From contig NZ_PZJQ01000002.1 in assembly GCF_003206065.1 (NCBI RefSeq), positions 1-64,000 on the forward strand: a stretch of 64,000 nucleotides of DNA, read 5' to 3'. Shown piece by piece: positions 29,238 to 39,040 of this stretch (positions are counted from its first letter, which is position 1; each line of letters starts with the position of its first letter). Both the position numbers and the translations under genes were made by a program. The notes below the pieces were generated by a model. The model saw only the letters and a program-made list of their open reading frames with translations, did no database searches and was not told the origin of the DNA. The stretch is from Salinicola halimionae. Lineage in GTDB: Bacteria; Pseudomonadota; Gammaproteobacteria; Pseudomonadales; Halomonadaceae.

Positions 29238-30953
29238 TCAGGAGGCCAGAAGCTCTTCGGGGAGCGCCTGCAGCGCGTCGTAAGCCGCCAACACCGTAGC
29301 CCGCTGTGCCGCCACGCCAGCCTGAAAATCGGTGCCGTAGATCGTTTCGTCGGGATATTCGGTAATCAGCGTCATCGGTACCCGGTGACGATCATCCTCG
29401 GCGACCAGACACGGAAAGCCGTTGATCATGTCGAAGCCGGTGTCGCCGGCATGGATTTCGAACAACGCGATCTGACGGTCGTTGAACGCGCGCAGCCCCG
29501 GCACCTCGTTCAGCGCCAACGTGACCGCCTCGATCAGCGCACGTGAAGTGTCGGCCCAGCCGAGCTTATGTCGCAACACCAGGAAGAACCCCTTGGGCAG
29601 CGTCCACATCTCGAACCCCCGCGGGATGTACCCCGACAGCGGGCGCGTCCATTCATGCGCCGGATACCCGTGAAGATTGAGGTGTAATGGCGCATCGGCC
29701 AGCCGCTCGGCTTCGACGCGGATTGCCTTCTCGTGAAGGGTCGCGCCTTCACGGTACTCCAGATCATCGCCCAGCGCCGTGTAGCGGGCGGCGTGATGCA
29801 TGTGCCGAGGATTATCGCCGATCAGACGTTGATGCAGTGCATAGCCGTCCGGGTTCTCCAGCGGGCAGAGCGTGAAATGCACCCCTTCTCGTGCAGCGAG
29901 AACAGCCGCTGCCTGCAACGTGCCCGAGGGGGAGCTGGTTTCGTTGGCGTGCTGGCCCGCCGAGATGATCATCGCGCGATCGCTGCCGGCAAGGTAACGC
30001 CCTGTGATTCGGCGCCCCGCTACCGAGGTCGCGTGAAACTCGACCCCGCCAAGGGTCGCCAGCTCGTCGGCGATCTGTATTTGCGATAACGGGCGGGTAA
30101 CCGCCTCGAGCGGCTCGCGGTGAGTGGAAATCGACTCACGATCGTAGGCTCGGGTTTCCACCCGAATCTCGCACTCCTTGCCGTAACGGATCTCCGGCAC
30201 GATCTGCCCCGGCTGCAGGTGGCGATCCCCCAATGGCCTTCCCGAGCGGCGCTGAAACACTTCCAGCAGCGAGAAATAGAACTCCTCGTGCAGTGCCTCG
30301 CGTAGCGACAGCGCTTCATCGGCGTAGCCGAGTGTCTCGTCCGAGATCGGCACCGTCGCCGTGATGCTAAGCTCTTCGAAATAGGGTTCGCACTGCCAGT
30401 CGGCGTCGCGAATCGCCGTCATCGTCTCGACGAACAGCTGCTCGTAGGCCGTCGTCAACACGCTCGCGGAGCCATCGACGATCTGCCAGCCGCAGGGAGA
30501 AAGGGTCGTCTCATCCGCAAAGTCGACATGACGACGGTTGGGCGCTAACACTTCCAGACTCTCGTCTCGCCCACCGGCGTAGGTCAACCGCAGACGATAG
30601 ACAGGCAGTTCATCACGCACGTCGCCCGCCGTGAACTGAAAACCAACGCCGGGATAGAGCGCCGATAGCGGATAGCTTTCCAGCAGGAAGCGCGCCGGCT
30701 TGGCGGATGGATGCCGAGGATAGACGACCTCGACGCTTTCCAGACCCTCGATCACGATCTCCTCGCGGAAGGCGCAGACCAGCGGTTTGTAGGCCGAGCG
30801 ACAGCGTGCGGTGATGCCTCGGCTCGCCAGTCCTTCCTCCGCAGCCAGCCGCGTCGCCCGGTCGTCGAACGTCCAGGTCTCCAGCGTCATCGCCTTAGAC
30901 TCGGCGACAAAACGGTCGAGTGTGGCGGAATAGCGTTTTTCGAACAGGATCAA
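29238..30953 (-). CDS. M14 family zinc carboxypeptidase-like protein
   Basis: The protein of 571 residues has an N-terminal region of about 270 residues with no recognised motif, then an M14-type domain. Zinc ligands are H and E in SAGQHANETSS and H in LHLNLHGYPAHEW; FEIHAGDTGFD follows. I choose a TTG start at 30953 because GGAAGGA lies 7 bases before it and it overlaps the stop of the permease gene as TTGA; the next ATG is 21 codons in. As the last gene of a peptide ABC operon it probably trims the imported substrate in the cytoplasm (no signal peptide seen). Confidence 0.8.
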   Translation of the reverse strand: MILFEKRYSATLDRFVAESKAMTLETWTFDDRATRLAAEEGLASRGITARCRSAYKPLVCAFREEIVIEGLESVEVVYPRHPSAKPARFLLESYPLSALYPGVGFQFTAGDVRDELPVYRLRLTYAGGRDESLEVLAPNRRHVDFADETTLSPCGWQIVDGSASVLTTAYEQLFVETMTAIRDADWQCEPYFEELSITATVPISDETLGYADEALSLREALHEEFYFSLLEVFQRRSGRPLGDRHLQPGQIVPEIRYGKECEIRVETRAYDRESISTHREPLEAVTRPLSQIQIADELATLGGVEFHATSVAGRRITGRYLAGSDRAMIISAGQHANETSSPSGTLQAAAVLAAREGVHFTLCPLENPDGYALHQRLIGDNPRHMHHAARYTALGDDLEYREGATLHEKAIRVEAERLADAPLHLNLHGYPAHEWTRPLSGYIPRGFEMWTLPKGFFLVLRHKLGWADTSRALIEAVTLALNEVPGLRAFNDRQIALFEIHAGDTGFDMINGFPCLVAEDDRHRVPMTLITEYPDETIYGTDFQAGVAAQRATVLAAYDALQALPEELLAS

Positions 30954-31798
30954 CGGTTTGTCCTTCCGGTGGGGTCGAGCAGATCGCGCAACCAATCACC
31001 CAGCAGGTTGAGGCCGAGCACGGTGCACAGGATGGCCAGTCCCGGGAATACAGAGATCCACCAGGCGGTCTGCAAGTAGGTACGGCCTTCGGCCAGCATC
31101 CCGCCCCAGGAGGGAATCGTTGGATCGATCCCCAGTCCCAGAAACGTCAGCGAGCTTTCGAGAAGAATGTTGTTGGCCACGTTCAAGGTCATCAGCACGA
31201 CCACCGGCCCCATCAAATTGGGCAGGATATGACGCAGGATGATGGCACCGTTCTTCACCCCGATGGCTCTCGCCGACAGGATGAATTCGCGCTCCCGAAG
31301 CGTAAGCACCGAACCACGGACAAGCCTTGCGTACTGTACCCACTGGCTGACGATCAGCAGAGTGATCGTATTGGTCAATGAGCCACCCAGGATGGCCACG
31401 AAGGTGATAGCGAGCAGAATGAACGGCAATGCGAGCTGGATATCGGCACAGCGCATCACGATCATATCCCAGATCCCGCGGTAGTAACCCGAGACGAGGC
31501 CCATCACCACACCGAACACCACCGAACCCATCACCGAGAGAAAACCGACCTTCAGGGATATCCAGCCGCCGACCGCCACACGGGCCAGCACGTCACGCCC
31601 GAGAGCATCCGTGCCGAAAAGATGCGCAGCGTCCTGGAACGGCATCAGCAGCCGCGTGGAAAGACTTATCTGACCCGGAGGTGCGAACAGCCAGGCCGAG
31701 AAGACCACGCAGAAGACGACCCCGCCCAGCAACAGGAAGCCGAGCACGAACTCCAGCGACGCAAAGCGGCGCAAGCGAGGTGGCGCAGCAAAAGCCAT
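30950..31798 (-). CDS. Peptide ABC transporter permease (GsiD/DppC type)
   Basis: Inner-membrane permease of 282 residues with about six membrane segments. The DppC-type features are HLFGTDALGRDVLARVAVGG after the first helix, and the EAA loop EFILSARAIGVKNGAIILRH. It ends WLRDLLDP. It is three bases from the preceding permease gene and overlaps the M14 peptidase gene by a TTGA junction. The operon order is the same as E. coli gsiA-gsiB-gsiC-gsiD. Confidence 0.92.
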   Translation of the reverse strand: MAFAAPPRLRRFASLEFVLGFLLLGGVVFCVVFSAWLFAPPGQISLSTRLLMPFQDAAHLFGTDALGRDVLARVAVGGWISLKVGFLSVMGSVVFGVVMGLVSGYYRGIWDMIVMRCADIQLALPFILLAITFVAILGGSLTNTITLLIVSQWVQYARLVRGSVLTLREREFILSARAIGVKNGAIILRHILPNLMGPVVVLMTLNVANNILLESSLTFLGLGIDPTIPSWGGMLAEGRTYLQTAWWISVFPGLAILCTVLGLNLLGDWLRDLLDPTGRTNR

Positions 31799-31801
31799 GG
31801 T

Positions 31802-32725
31802 TTATTTCGTCCGAATTCGAGGGTCGACAATGCCGTAGGCGATGTCGACGAGCAGATTGATGCCGACAATCAGCAACGACAGGATCATGATCACCGACTG
31901 CAGTACCGGGTAGTCGCGGGCCGCGACAGCGTCGAAGGCCAGCGTTCCCATGCCAGGCCAGTTGAAAACTCTTTCGATCACCACGATTCCTCCCAGCAGA
32001 GCACCGAACTGCAGACCGAAATAGGTGATCAAGGGAATCGCGCAATTGCGCAACGCATGCTTGTAAAGCACCTTGCGCTCTGACAACCCCTTGGCGCGCG
32101 CCACCATGATGTATTGCGAGTTCAGCGTTTCGAGCATAGTGGTTCGCACCAGCCTCACGTTGGTCGCGGTCAGAATCACGCCCATCGTCGCCGCTGGCAT
32201 GATGAAGCTTGCAAAGCCGGACATGCCGGAGGGCGGCAGCCACCTCAAAGTGATCGAGAACAGCAGCACCAGCATGGTCGCCAGCCAGAAATTAGGGAAG
32301 CTCAGGCCCAGCAACGAAAAGATGCGAATCAGTTGGTCGCTGCCGCGCCCCCGCGCCACGGCGGCACGGATACCCAACGGAATCGAGACGACGATCGACA
32401 CGAACATCGAGGCGAATGCCAGCGAGAGCGTTGCGGGTAGCGCCTTGTCGACCAACAGGTTGACGGGGGTACCACCGACGAAGCTGTTACCGAGATCCCA
32501 GGTCACGAGACCGCGCAACGAATCGAGGTACTGAACGAGAAACGGCTGATTGAGCCCTAGTCCTTCTCGGATCCGGTCGAGATCCGCCTGGGTGATGTTG
32601 GTCGCACCCTGGGCGATCATCAGCGCAGGATCGCCGGTCATCCGGATCGCCACCGCCACGATCAGGCTCACCGCAATCACGACGAAGACCGCCTGCGCAA
32701 AGCGCTTCACGATAAATCCAATCAC
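31802..32725 (-). CDS. Peptide ABC transporter permease (GsiC/DppB type)
   Basis: Permease of 307 residues with six predicted membrane segments. The first helix is near the N terminus, followed by a periplasmic loop with GDLGNSFVGG-like text (WDLGNSFVGGTPVN). The EAA motif is YIMVARAKGLSERKVLYKHALRN, and DYPVLQSVIMILSLLIVGINL is typical of DppB-type proteins. It pairs with the GsiD-like permease downstream. Confidence 0.92.
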   Translation of the reverse strand: MIGFIVKRFAQAVFVVIAVSLIVAVAIRMTGDPALMIAQGATNITQADLDRIREGLGLNQPFLVQYLDSLRGLVTWDLGNSFVGGTPVNLLVDKALPATLSLAFASMFVSIVVSIPLGIRAAVARGRGSDQLIRIFSLLGLSFPNFWLATMLVLLFSITLRWLPPSGMSGFASFIMPAATMGVILTATNVRLVRTTMLETLNSQYIMVARAKGLSERKVLYKHALRNCAIPLITYFGLQFGALLGGIVVIERVFNWPGMGTLAFDAVAARDYPVLQSVIMILSLLIVGINLLVDIAYGIVDPRIRTK

Positions 32726-32751
32726 ATCCCGGGCTCCGTCGAATGAAGAAA

Positions 32752-32771
32752 GCCCCGCCCGCGGAGGGGGC
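32752..32771 (-). promoter_or_regulatory. GC-rich hairpin between binding-protein and permease genes
   Basis: GCCCC and GGGGC pair across 10 bases, followed on the minus strand by TTTCTTC, in the 63-bp gap after the binding-protein gene. It may attenuate transcription so that the binding protein is made in excess. Confidence 0.4.
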
Positions 32772-32788
32772 GAGGCAAGAAAAGCGGC

Positions 32789-34327
32789 TTATTCGACTTC
32801 GACATCATTGAGTCGCATCCGGTTATCCGGCGCCGGCACGAAGTGTTTCACGCGTTTATTGACACCGTAGATCGCGTTGAGACTGTAAAGGGGCATCTCC
32901 AGCGCGCGGTCCGCTGCGTAGTGGGCGATCTGCTGCAGAATCCGCTCGCGTTCCGCGGGATCGGTCAACGAGCGCTGGCTCTCCAGCAGTTCGTCCATCT
33001 TCGGGTCGCTATCGTAGGGGTTCCACTTCTGACCGCTGTGATACATCGCATAGGCGGTATTGTCGAAATCGAACGTCCAGCCGCCCCATGACTGCTGGAA
33101 CATGGCGCCGGTCTTGCCTTGGGGAATGATGTCGTTGAGCAGCGTATTGGTCTCGACCGGATGGATCGAGGCCGTGATCCCGACCATCGATAGATAGGCG
33201 GAAATCGCCTGGGTAACTTCGGTAAAGGTCGCGTCGTTACCGCGAATATCGATCTGGACCTGTGCTCCCGGCGACACGCCGGCTTCCTCGAGCAACTGCT
33301 TGGCCTTGTCGGGATCGTAGGGCAGCGGCTGCATGTCCGGATCGAAGCCGAAGGAGCGCTCACCCTGGAACGAGGCGATGACCTGGGCCTGGCCGCCGAG
33401 GATCCCGTCGACGATGGATCTACGGTCGACCGCTATGATCAGAGCCTTGCGCACCCGCTCGTCTGCGGTAATGCCTTCGGCGGTATTAAAACGCAGGGCA
33501 TAGACCGTCGGGCCCGAGGTGGTGACCAAATCGAGATTGTCGTCCTCCTCGATCGTCGGGATCATCGCGATCGGAATGGTCGGCGGGATGACCACATCGA
33601 CGCCACCGGACTGCAGTTCGGCCACGGCGGTCGACGGCTCCGAGATGAAACGATAATCCAGCTCCGATAGCTTGGGGCCGTCACCCCAGAAGCCCTGGTA
33701 GGCCTTTAGCTTGATGCCCACTTTCGGCTCGTAGGAGACGAACTGAAACGGACCGGTGCCGACAGGATGAGTATTGAAATACGTCTCGCCGTGTTCCTTG
33801 ATGTACTGTGGCGGCACGATCATCGCACCGTAACCGGCGAGCTTGGTGAGCAGTACGGGATCCGGGGCCCTGAGATGGAAATCGACGGTATTGTCGTCGA
33901 TCACCTCGACGCGTTCGATGGCCGTGTAGTTCGACTGCTGCGGCCCCTTGGCCCCTTCCTCGCCCAGCAGACGATCGAAAGTGAACTTGACCGCCTCGGC
34001 ATCGAATGGCTCGCCGTCATGGAACGTCACCCCTTGGCGCAGCTTGAAGCGAATGCGCGTGCCATCGTCCAGAACGTCCCAGCTGGTAGCCAGTGCAGGC
34101 ACCAGTTTCATATCCGGCCCCCGGTAGGTCAGGCCATCGAACAGATTGGTGCCTACGGAAGCCCAGTTGATCAAGAAAGTATCCACAGGATCCCAGGAGC
34201 CAGGGTCCTGCGGGGATGACACCGTCAATCTGCCATCCGCGCAGACCGGCGAGGCGAGAGCGCCGCTGACGAGCAGAAGGCCCAAAGCGGAAACAGTGAT
34301 TTTCTTGAAGGACATCATTGACGACAT
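32789..34327 (-). CDS. Peptide-type ABC substrate-binding protein (GsiB-like)
   Basis: Periplasmic binding protein of 512 residues, SBP family 5. A signal peptide is visible (FKKITVSALGLLLVSGALAS, cleavage likely near PVCA-DG). The family segments are RIRFKLRQGVTFHDGEPFDA, PVGTGPFQFVSYE and VRKALIIAVDR. The start at MSSMMSF follows AAGGGAGA; the upstream 31 codons have no signal-peptide character. The ligand is not readable, though position and the downstream peptidase suggest a peptide or modified amino-acid conjugate. Confidence 0.9.
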   Translation of the reverse strand: MSSMMSFKKITVSALGLLLVSGALASPVCADGRLTVSSPQDPGSWDPVDTFLINWASVGTNLFDGLTYRGPDMKLVPALATSWDVLDDGTRIRFKLRQGVTFHDGEPFDAEAVKFTFDRLLGEEGAKGPQQSNYTAIERVEVIDDNTVDFHLRAPDPVLLTKLAGYGAMIVPPQYIKEHGETYFNTHPVGTGPFQFVSYEPKVGIKLKAYQGFWGDGPKLSELDYRFISEPSTAVAELQSGGVDVVIPPTIPIAMIPTIEEDDNLDLVTTSGPTVYALRFNTAEGITADERVRKALIIAVDRRSIVDGILGGQAQVIASFQGERSFGFDPDMQPLPYDPDKAKQLLEEAGVSPGAQVQIDIRGNDATFTEVTQAISAYLSMVGITASIHPVETNTLLNDIIPQGKTGAMFQQSWGGWTFDFDNTAYAMYHSGQKWNPYDSDPKMDELLESQRSLTDPAERERILQQIAHYAADRALEMPLYSLNAIYGVNKRVKHFVPAPDNRMRLNDVEVE

Positions 34328-34388
34328 CGAGATATCTCCCTTGCTTGATTGGTGTTGTTCTTTCCTATGCCGGACACGTTTCTGTCTT

Positions 34389-36227
34389 TCAAACACGTTC
34401 CTGCGCGACGAAATGGCCACTGGCGATTTCGCGTAGCGGGTTTAGCGCCGGGGGCGCATTCACCGGATGAATAGACGAGGGGATTTCACCGGTCAGCGCC
34501 ACCCGCTGACGACGAGCCGACGGGTCCGCCAACGGAACGGCAGAAAGCAGACGCTGGGTATAAGGATGCGCCGTACGTTCGAACACGTCGGTCCGCTTGC
34601 CGATTTCCATGATCTGGCCCAGATAGAGTACCGCGACCCGATGACTCATTTTCTCGACGACCGCCATGTCGTGGCTGATGAAGAGATATGACAGCCCCTC
34701 TTCTCGTTGCAGATCCATGAATAGATTGATCACTTGGGCCTGAACCGAGACATCGAGCGCCGACAATGCCTCGTCGGCGATGATCAGGCGGGGCTTGGAA
34801 GCCAAGGCACGAGCAATACAGACCCGTTGACGCTGGCCTCCCGAGAATTCGTGGGGATAGCGGCTAGCCATATCCGCTGACAAGCCGACCCGCTCCAGTA
34901 GCTCACCGACACGGCGGCGGGTAGGAGCGCCGCGATCGAGCAGGCCATGGGTGAGAATCGGCTCGGCGATGGAGTCGCCGACCGTACGTCTCGGGTCGAG
35001 TGAGGCGAACGGATCCTGGAAGATGTATTGCACCTCGCGACGCAGACGCTGTCGCTCGGCAAGCTTCATCTTCGACATCGGCTTGCCATCGAACCAGACT
35101 TCGCCGTTGGCCGACTCCTGCAACTGCTGGATCGTACGCCCGATCGTAGACTTGCCCGAACCACTTTCACCGACCAACGCCAGCGTCTCACCAGGGTAGA
35201 TCTCGAACCCGACCCGAGAGACCGCGAAATTACGATGGGTGGTACGTCCCCAAAAACTCTTCTTCACGTCGAAGTGAATCGACAGGTCCTCCACGCGCAG
35301 CAGCGGCGGTACCGTGTAGTCGGCCGTGTCCTGCTGCCGATCGTCACCCTCTTTTACCAGTTCACCATTTCGCAGCACGGTCAGCGGTGTCCGTCGAGGA
35401 TGCGTGAAGCCCTGCATGGCGCCCAATTTGGGCACGGCGGCAAGCAGCATTCGCGTGTAGGGGTGCCGGGGGCAGGAGAAAATCTCTTCGACCGCCCCCG
35501 CTTCGACTTTCTCGCCCTGCCACATCACGACGACGTCGTCGGCCATTTCGGCGACGACGCCCATGTCATGCGTAATGAAGATCATTGCCATGCCGAGCTC
35601 GGCCTGCAGATCCTTCATGATATTGAGGATCTCCGCCTGAACGGTGACATCGAGGGCGGTGGTGGGCTCGTCGGCAATCAGCAGCTTCGGCCGACAGGCC
35701 AGCGCCATCGCAATCATGACGCGTTGGCGCATGCCACCCGAGAGCTGGTGTGGATAGCGCGCAAGCAGAGCCTTTGCGTCCGGCAGGCGAACCAACACCA
35801 GCAGGCGCTCGGCCTCGACCATGGCTTCAGCGCGCGAGCGCTTTTCATGGAGGATCAACACTTCGCAGAGCTGATCGCCGATGGTAAATACCGGGTTGAG
35901 CGAAGTCATCGGTTCCTGGAAGATCATCGCGATCTCCTTGCCACGAATCCGACGCATCGCTTCCTGGTCGCACTTCAGTAGATCGACGCCTTCGCCTGCC
36001 CCCGACGAGAACAGAATGCGTCCGCTGGGGAAACGGGCGCCCGCCATATCGGCAAGCCGCATGATCGACATCGACATCACCGATTTTCCCGAGCCGCTCT
36101 CCCCCACCACTGCGGTGGTACGCCCTGGGAACACGTCGAAAGACAAATCTTTGATCACTGGCGAATTGCCGAAGCTGACACTCAACTCGTCAATGTGAAG
36201 AATCGGGGTCAACCCCTGCTTATTCAT
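34389..36227 (-). CDS. Fused double ABC ATPase (GsiA-like)
   Basis: Single polypeptide of 612 residues with two complete ABC domains. The first has Walker [13 protein letters not shown] and signature LSGGMRQRV; the second has [12 protein letters not shown] and FSGGQRQRV. Both have Walker B ([24 protein letters not shown]) and His switches. DppD and DppF functions are therefore fused as in E. coli GsiA and YejF. I start at MNKQGLTP (AGGGA six bases before). It is the first gene of a five-gene operon with a long leader of about 230 bases. Confidence 0.92.
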   Translation of the reverse strand: MNKQGLTPILHIDELSVSFGNSPVIKDLSFDVFPGRTTAVVGESGSGKSVMSMSIMRLADMAGARFPSGRILFSSGAGEGVDLLKCDQEAMRRIRGKEIAMIFQEPMTSLNPVFTIGDQLCEVLILHEKRSRAEAMVEAERLLVLVRLPDAKALLARYPHQLSGGMRQRVMIAMALACRPKLLIADEPTTALDVTVQAEILNIMKDLQAELGMAMIFITHDMGVVAEMADDVVVMWQGEKVEAGAVEEIFSCPRHPYTRMLLAAVPKLGAMQGFTHPRRTPLTVLRNGELVKEGDDRQQDTADYTVPPLLRVEDLSIHFDVKKSFWGRTTHRNFAVSRVGFEIYPGETLALVGESGSGKSTIGRTIQQLQESANGEVWFDGKPMSKMKLAERQRLRREVQYIFQDPFASLDPRRTVGDSIAEPILTHGLLDRGAPTRRRVGELLERVGLSADMASRYPHEFSGGQRQRVCIARALASKPRLIIADEALSALDVSVQAQVINLFMDLQREEGLSYLFISHDMAVVEKMSHRVAVLYLGQIMEIGKRTDVFERTAHPYTQRLLSAVPLADPSARRQRVALTGEIPSSIHPVNAPPALNPLREIASGHFVAQERV

Positions 36228-36454
36228 GGCATCCCTGGATGTCTTGGCCGCTTCGCCAGCCCGATTTGCGGGCACCCGATCGATATTCCGGCAGCCAGGC
36301 CCGTTTGGAAAGCGCGAAGAGCCGTCCTGGAAACAAGGCGAAATGGAGGCAAATGGGGACTGAATCGGACACACGTAGGTCCGAGGAGGAGACTTTCTCG
36401 AATTCTGACATCAACGCTGCCTGGTTATTTTTATCGAGCGGGGTGCCGCCTAGC

Positions 36455-36489
36455 TCGCCAATATCTATAAATCATTGGCGAATTGTCAA
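36455..36489 (-). promoter_or_regulatory. Promoter with overlapping operator dyad for the peptide ABC operon
   Basis: On the minus strand TTGACA (36489-36484) and TAGATA (36467-36462) are 16 bp apart. A perfect 8-bp inverted repeat TCGCCAAT / ATTGGCGA (36455-36462 and 36474-36481) covers the spacer and -10 box, as expected for a repressor site. Confidence 0.6.
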
Positions 36490-36549
36490 CATTTTACCCA
36501 TCCCGTCACACGCCTGGTCTCAAAAGAATATGCGCCCCCGCGCTATGGA

Positions 36550-36585
36550 GAGTGAGCGCAAGGAGTTTTCCCTATACGCTCACTC
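36550..36585 (-). terminator. Hairpin after the anion transporter gene
   Basis: Nine-base-pair stem GAGTGAGCG / CGCTCACTC with an 18-base loop, starting 11 bases after the stop of the minus-strand gene. There is no T-run after it. Confidence 0.4.
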
Positions 36586-36596
36586 ACCCGCCACGT

Positions 36597-37898
36597 TCAG
36601 AATACGAACGTCAGCAACAGATTGAACACCAGCGCGGCAATGAAGCCGAGAGGCGCGGCGCGGAAAAGGAGCTTGGGCAGCAGGCCCGAACGCGCTTCGT
36701 CCGTCGGGCAGGAGCCGAGAATCAAGCTGCCGCCGGAGGAAAATGGCGAGATCGAGGTGGCCTGCGCGCCGACGACGATGGCGATGAAGATGATCATCGG
36801 ATCGATCGAGAGCGTGCCGGCCAGTGTTGGCACCAACGGGAACAAAGCCGGCGTGACCACGCCCAGCGTACTCGCAAACAGCGACATGAACGCGGCGACG
36901 ATGCCGAACGCGACGGGAATCAGCACCGGCGGAATGTTGGTCCCGATCCAGGAGCCGAGCAGATCGATAGTCCCGGCCTTGATTGCCACCGAGATCAGCA
37001 TGCCGACGCCGCAGATCATGATGATCGTGCCCCACGGTAGCGAGGCAATCGCCTTGCGCTCGTCGCCCAGTTTCATCAGCAGCGCGATGACCGAGAACAC
37101 GCTGGCGATCAGGCCGATATCCACCTTGGAATTGACGAAGGTCACGGCGCCGTTATCGGGCAGTAACAGGCTGGCGATCGGCGGCAGCAGCACGGTGGCC
37201 ATCATCAACAGAGTCAAGATCAGTGTCGAACGCTGATCCCGATCGAGCGGGCTGGGGTGCTCGATATGCTCCAACGACGCCATGGCCGTGCCCCGCTTGC
37301 GGCCGAACAGAATCAGGCCGGACAGCACGACGATCGGCACGATCATGGTACTGGCGAAGATGCCGAAGCTGTTGATGAAAGCCTGATTGTCGGAGATCCC
37401 CGAGTTGGTCATCAGCGTGCGGAAGATGATGCCGCTCTGGCTGGAAACGAAGTTGGCGCCCGCCAGCGCACCGTAGTTGACCGCCATGGCACCGACGATC
37501 AGATTGAGCTTGGTGCGCTCGCACAGCAGTAGCGTGATCGGTGCCATGAATGCCAATACCGTGTAATAACCGGCCCCCAGAGCGGAAATCACTACCGCTG
37601 CCAGGAAAATCGCGAAGGGCAGCAGATGTGGAAAATGCCGGCAGCGGTACATCAAATGTTCGGCGAGCTTTTCCAGCGTGCCGTTGACGATCGCGAAGCT
37701 GTAGAACAGGCACACCGAGAAGATGATGAAGAATATCTTCAGCGGCCACATGGCGATCACTTCCTTGGGGCTCAAACCCAGCCCGAAGCAACCGATCAGG
37801 TAGGCGAAGGCAATCGCGAACAGCCCGATATTGATCCTGGTGCGATACCCGAGAATGATAGAAACGATGATCGCTCCCACCACCAATAGACTCATCAT
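36597..37898 (-). CDS. SLC13/MatC-like carboxylate transporter
   Basis: Membrane protein of 433 residues with about 11-12 hydrophobic segments, of the ion-transporter superfamily that includes dicarboxylate carriers with the MatC N-terminal domain. Visible: N-terminal LLVVGAIIVSIILGYRTRIN, a central AMAVNYGALAGANFVSSQSG loop, and ATSISPFSSGGSLILGSC near the C terminus, where the re-entrant substrate loops lie. It is 103 bp upstream of nothing but its own hairpin and follows the amidohydrolase gene in the same direction, so it may import that enzyme's substrate. Confidence 0.8.
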   Translation of the reverse strand: MMSLLVVGAIIVSIILGYRTRINIGLFAIAFAYLIGCFGLGLSPKEVIAMWPLKIFFIIFSVCLFYSFAIVNGTLEKLAEHLMYRCRHFPHLLPFAIFLAAVVISALGAGYYTVLAFMAPITLLLCERTKLNLIVGAMAVNYGALAGANFVSSQSGIIFRTLMTNSGISDNQAFINSFGIFASTMIVPIVVLSGLILFGRKRGTAMASLEHIEHPSPLDRDQRSTLILTLLMMATVLLPPIASLLLPDNGAVTFVNSKVDIGLIASVFSVIALLMKLGDERKAIASLPWGTIIMICGVGMLISVAIKAGTIDLLGSWIGTNIPPVLIPVAFGIVAAFMSLFASTLGVVTPALFPLVPTLAGTLSIDPMIIFIAIVVGAQATSISPFSSGGSLILGSCPTDEARSGLLPKLLFRAAPLGFIAALVFNLLLTFVF

Positions 37899-38001
37899 GT
37901 TCCCGCTCCCCTTGGTGCTTGTCTTGATGGACTTGTTCTAATGCATTCGGCCTGACGGGCTCGTCGTGACAGACCCGCGCTACCCCTTGGCGCACCGACC
38001 T

Positions 38002-38835
38002 TCAGCCGCTTCGATCGATGTGGAACAGTCTCGCCGGGTTATCGACCAGAATGCTTCGACGTTCAGCGGCATCCGGTAGCAAGGTCTGCATCAGCGCGAA
38101 CTGCGTGTCGTAATCGGTCTGGGCTTCGAACCGCGTATGTGGCCAGTCGCTGCCCCATAGCAGTCGTTCGCTATGGCCATAGGCGTCGCGTAGGCGATCG
38201 ATCGAACGCAACGCTTGGACCGAATGCGCGCGGCTGCGATACGTGGCCGACAGTTTGACCCAGATCTCTTCGCTCGAAAGCAGAGACAACAGTGCCCGAT
38301 GGTGCGAGTTGACCGGATCGATCTCACCCGAGGGCAAGCCGAAATGGTCGATCACCACCGCCACACCGGCGTTCAGGATCTGGGGCAAGATCTGGTCCAG
38401 ATCGTCCATGCCACGTTGTATCTCTACCGACCAGCCGCGCTTCGATACTTTGGCGAATAGCGCGCGCCACGGCGCGCTACGATAATCATCCAGTGGTTGA
38501 CCGATCAGATTGAGTCGGATGCCTACGACGCCCGCCTCGGCCAGCTCGTCAAGCTCCTCGTCGCTCACGTCACGCTTCACCACCGCGGTGCCGCGCAGGC
38601 GTTGCGGGAATCGACGTAGCGCCGTCAGCATGTAGTGGTTGTCGGTCCCCAGGAAGCTAGGCTGTACCAGTACGCCATGGGAGAGGCCGCAGTGCTCGAG
38701 ATGCTCGAGATACTGCTCGAGGGTCGCATCGTAATCCGGGCTGTAGCGACGATCTCCGGCCAGCTTCAGCCCGCGATGAAAGATGTGTGCGTGAGTGTCG
38801 ACTCCGGTCAGCCCGGCAGAGGAAAGTAGCGTCAT
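38002..38835 (-). CDS. Amidohydrolase family protein, lactonase-like
   Basis: TIM-barrel metal-dependent hydrolase (amidohydrolase 2 family) of 277 residues. It has GVDTHAHIF at residues 10-18, VIDHFGLP in the middle, WVKLSATYR and the catalytic aspartate in LLWGSDWPHTRFE. The layout resembles 2-pyrone-4,6-dicarboxylate lactonase and sulfomuconolactone hydrolase. The substrate is probably a lactone or cyclic acid, but that is inference. It is co-directional with the transporter gene downstream and divergent from the GntR regulator. Confidence 0.85.
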   Translation of the reverse strand: MTLLSSAGLTGVDTHAHIFHRGLKLAGDRRYSPDYDATLEQYLEHLEHCGLSHGVLVQPSFLGTDNHYMLTALRRFPQRLRGTAVVKRDVSDEELDELAEAGVVGIRLNLIGQPLDDYRSAPWRALFAKVSKRGWSVEIQRGMDDLDQILPQILNAGVAVVIDHFGLPSGEIDPVNSHHRALLSLLSSEEIWVKLSATYRSRAHSVQALRSIDRLRDAYGHSERLLWGSDWPHTRFEAQTDYDTQFALMQTLLPDAAERRSILVDNPARLFHIDRSG

Positions 38836-39040
38836 GGATGGCCTTTGTTGATTGGCATGAACACCTTACGGCGAGCGACACGTTATACCTTGGCAAAAGA
38901 ACTATTCATATAGTTGTATAGCTACAGCAATCATACATCGCATTAGTCGTACTCTTATTCTTGTTCGACTAAAGATGAGAATATTGGTGATACAGTTGTT
39001 TGAAATAACATGGGGAACATCTATGAGGGGAATAAGCTCC

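Larger units (their letters stand above)
36228..36596. other. Control region between the ABC operon and the anion transporter gene
   Basis: No gene is supported in these 369 bp. They hold the operon promoter and its operator-like dyad (36455-36489), a long leader of the ATPase gene, and a hairpin after the transporter gene (36550-36585). Confidence 0.6.
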
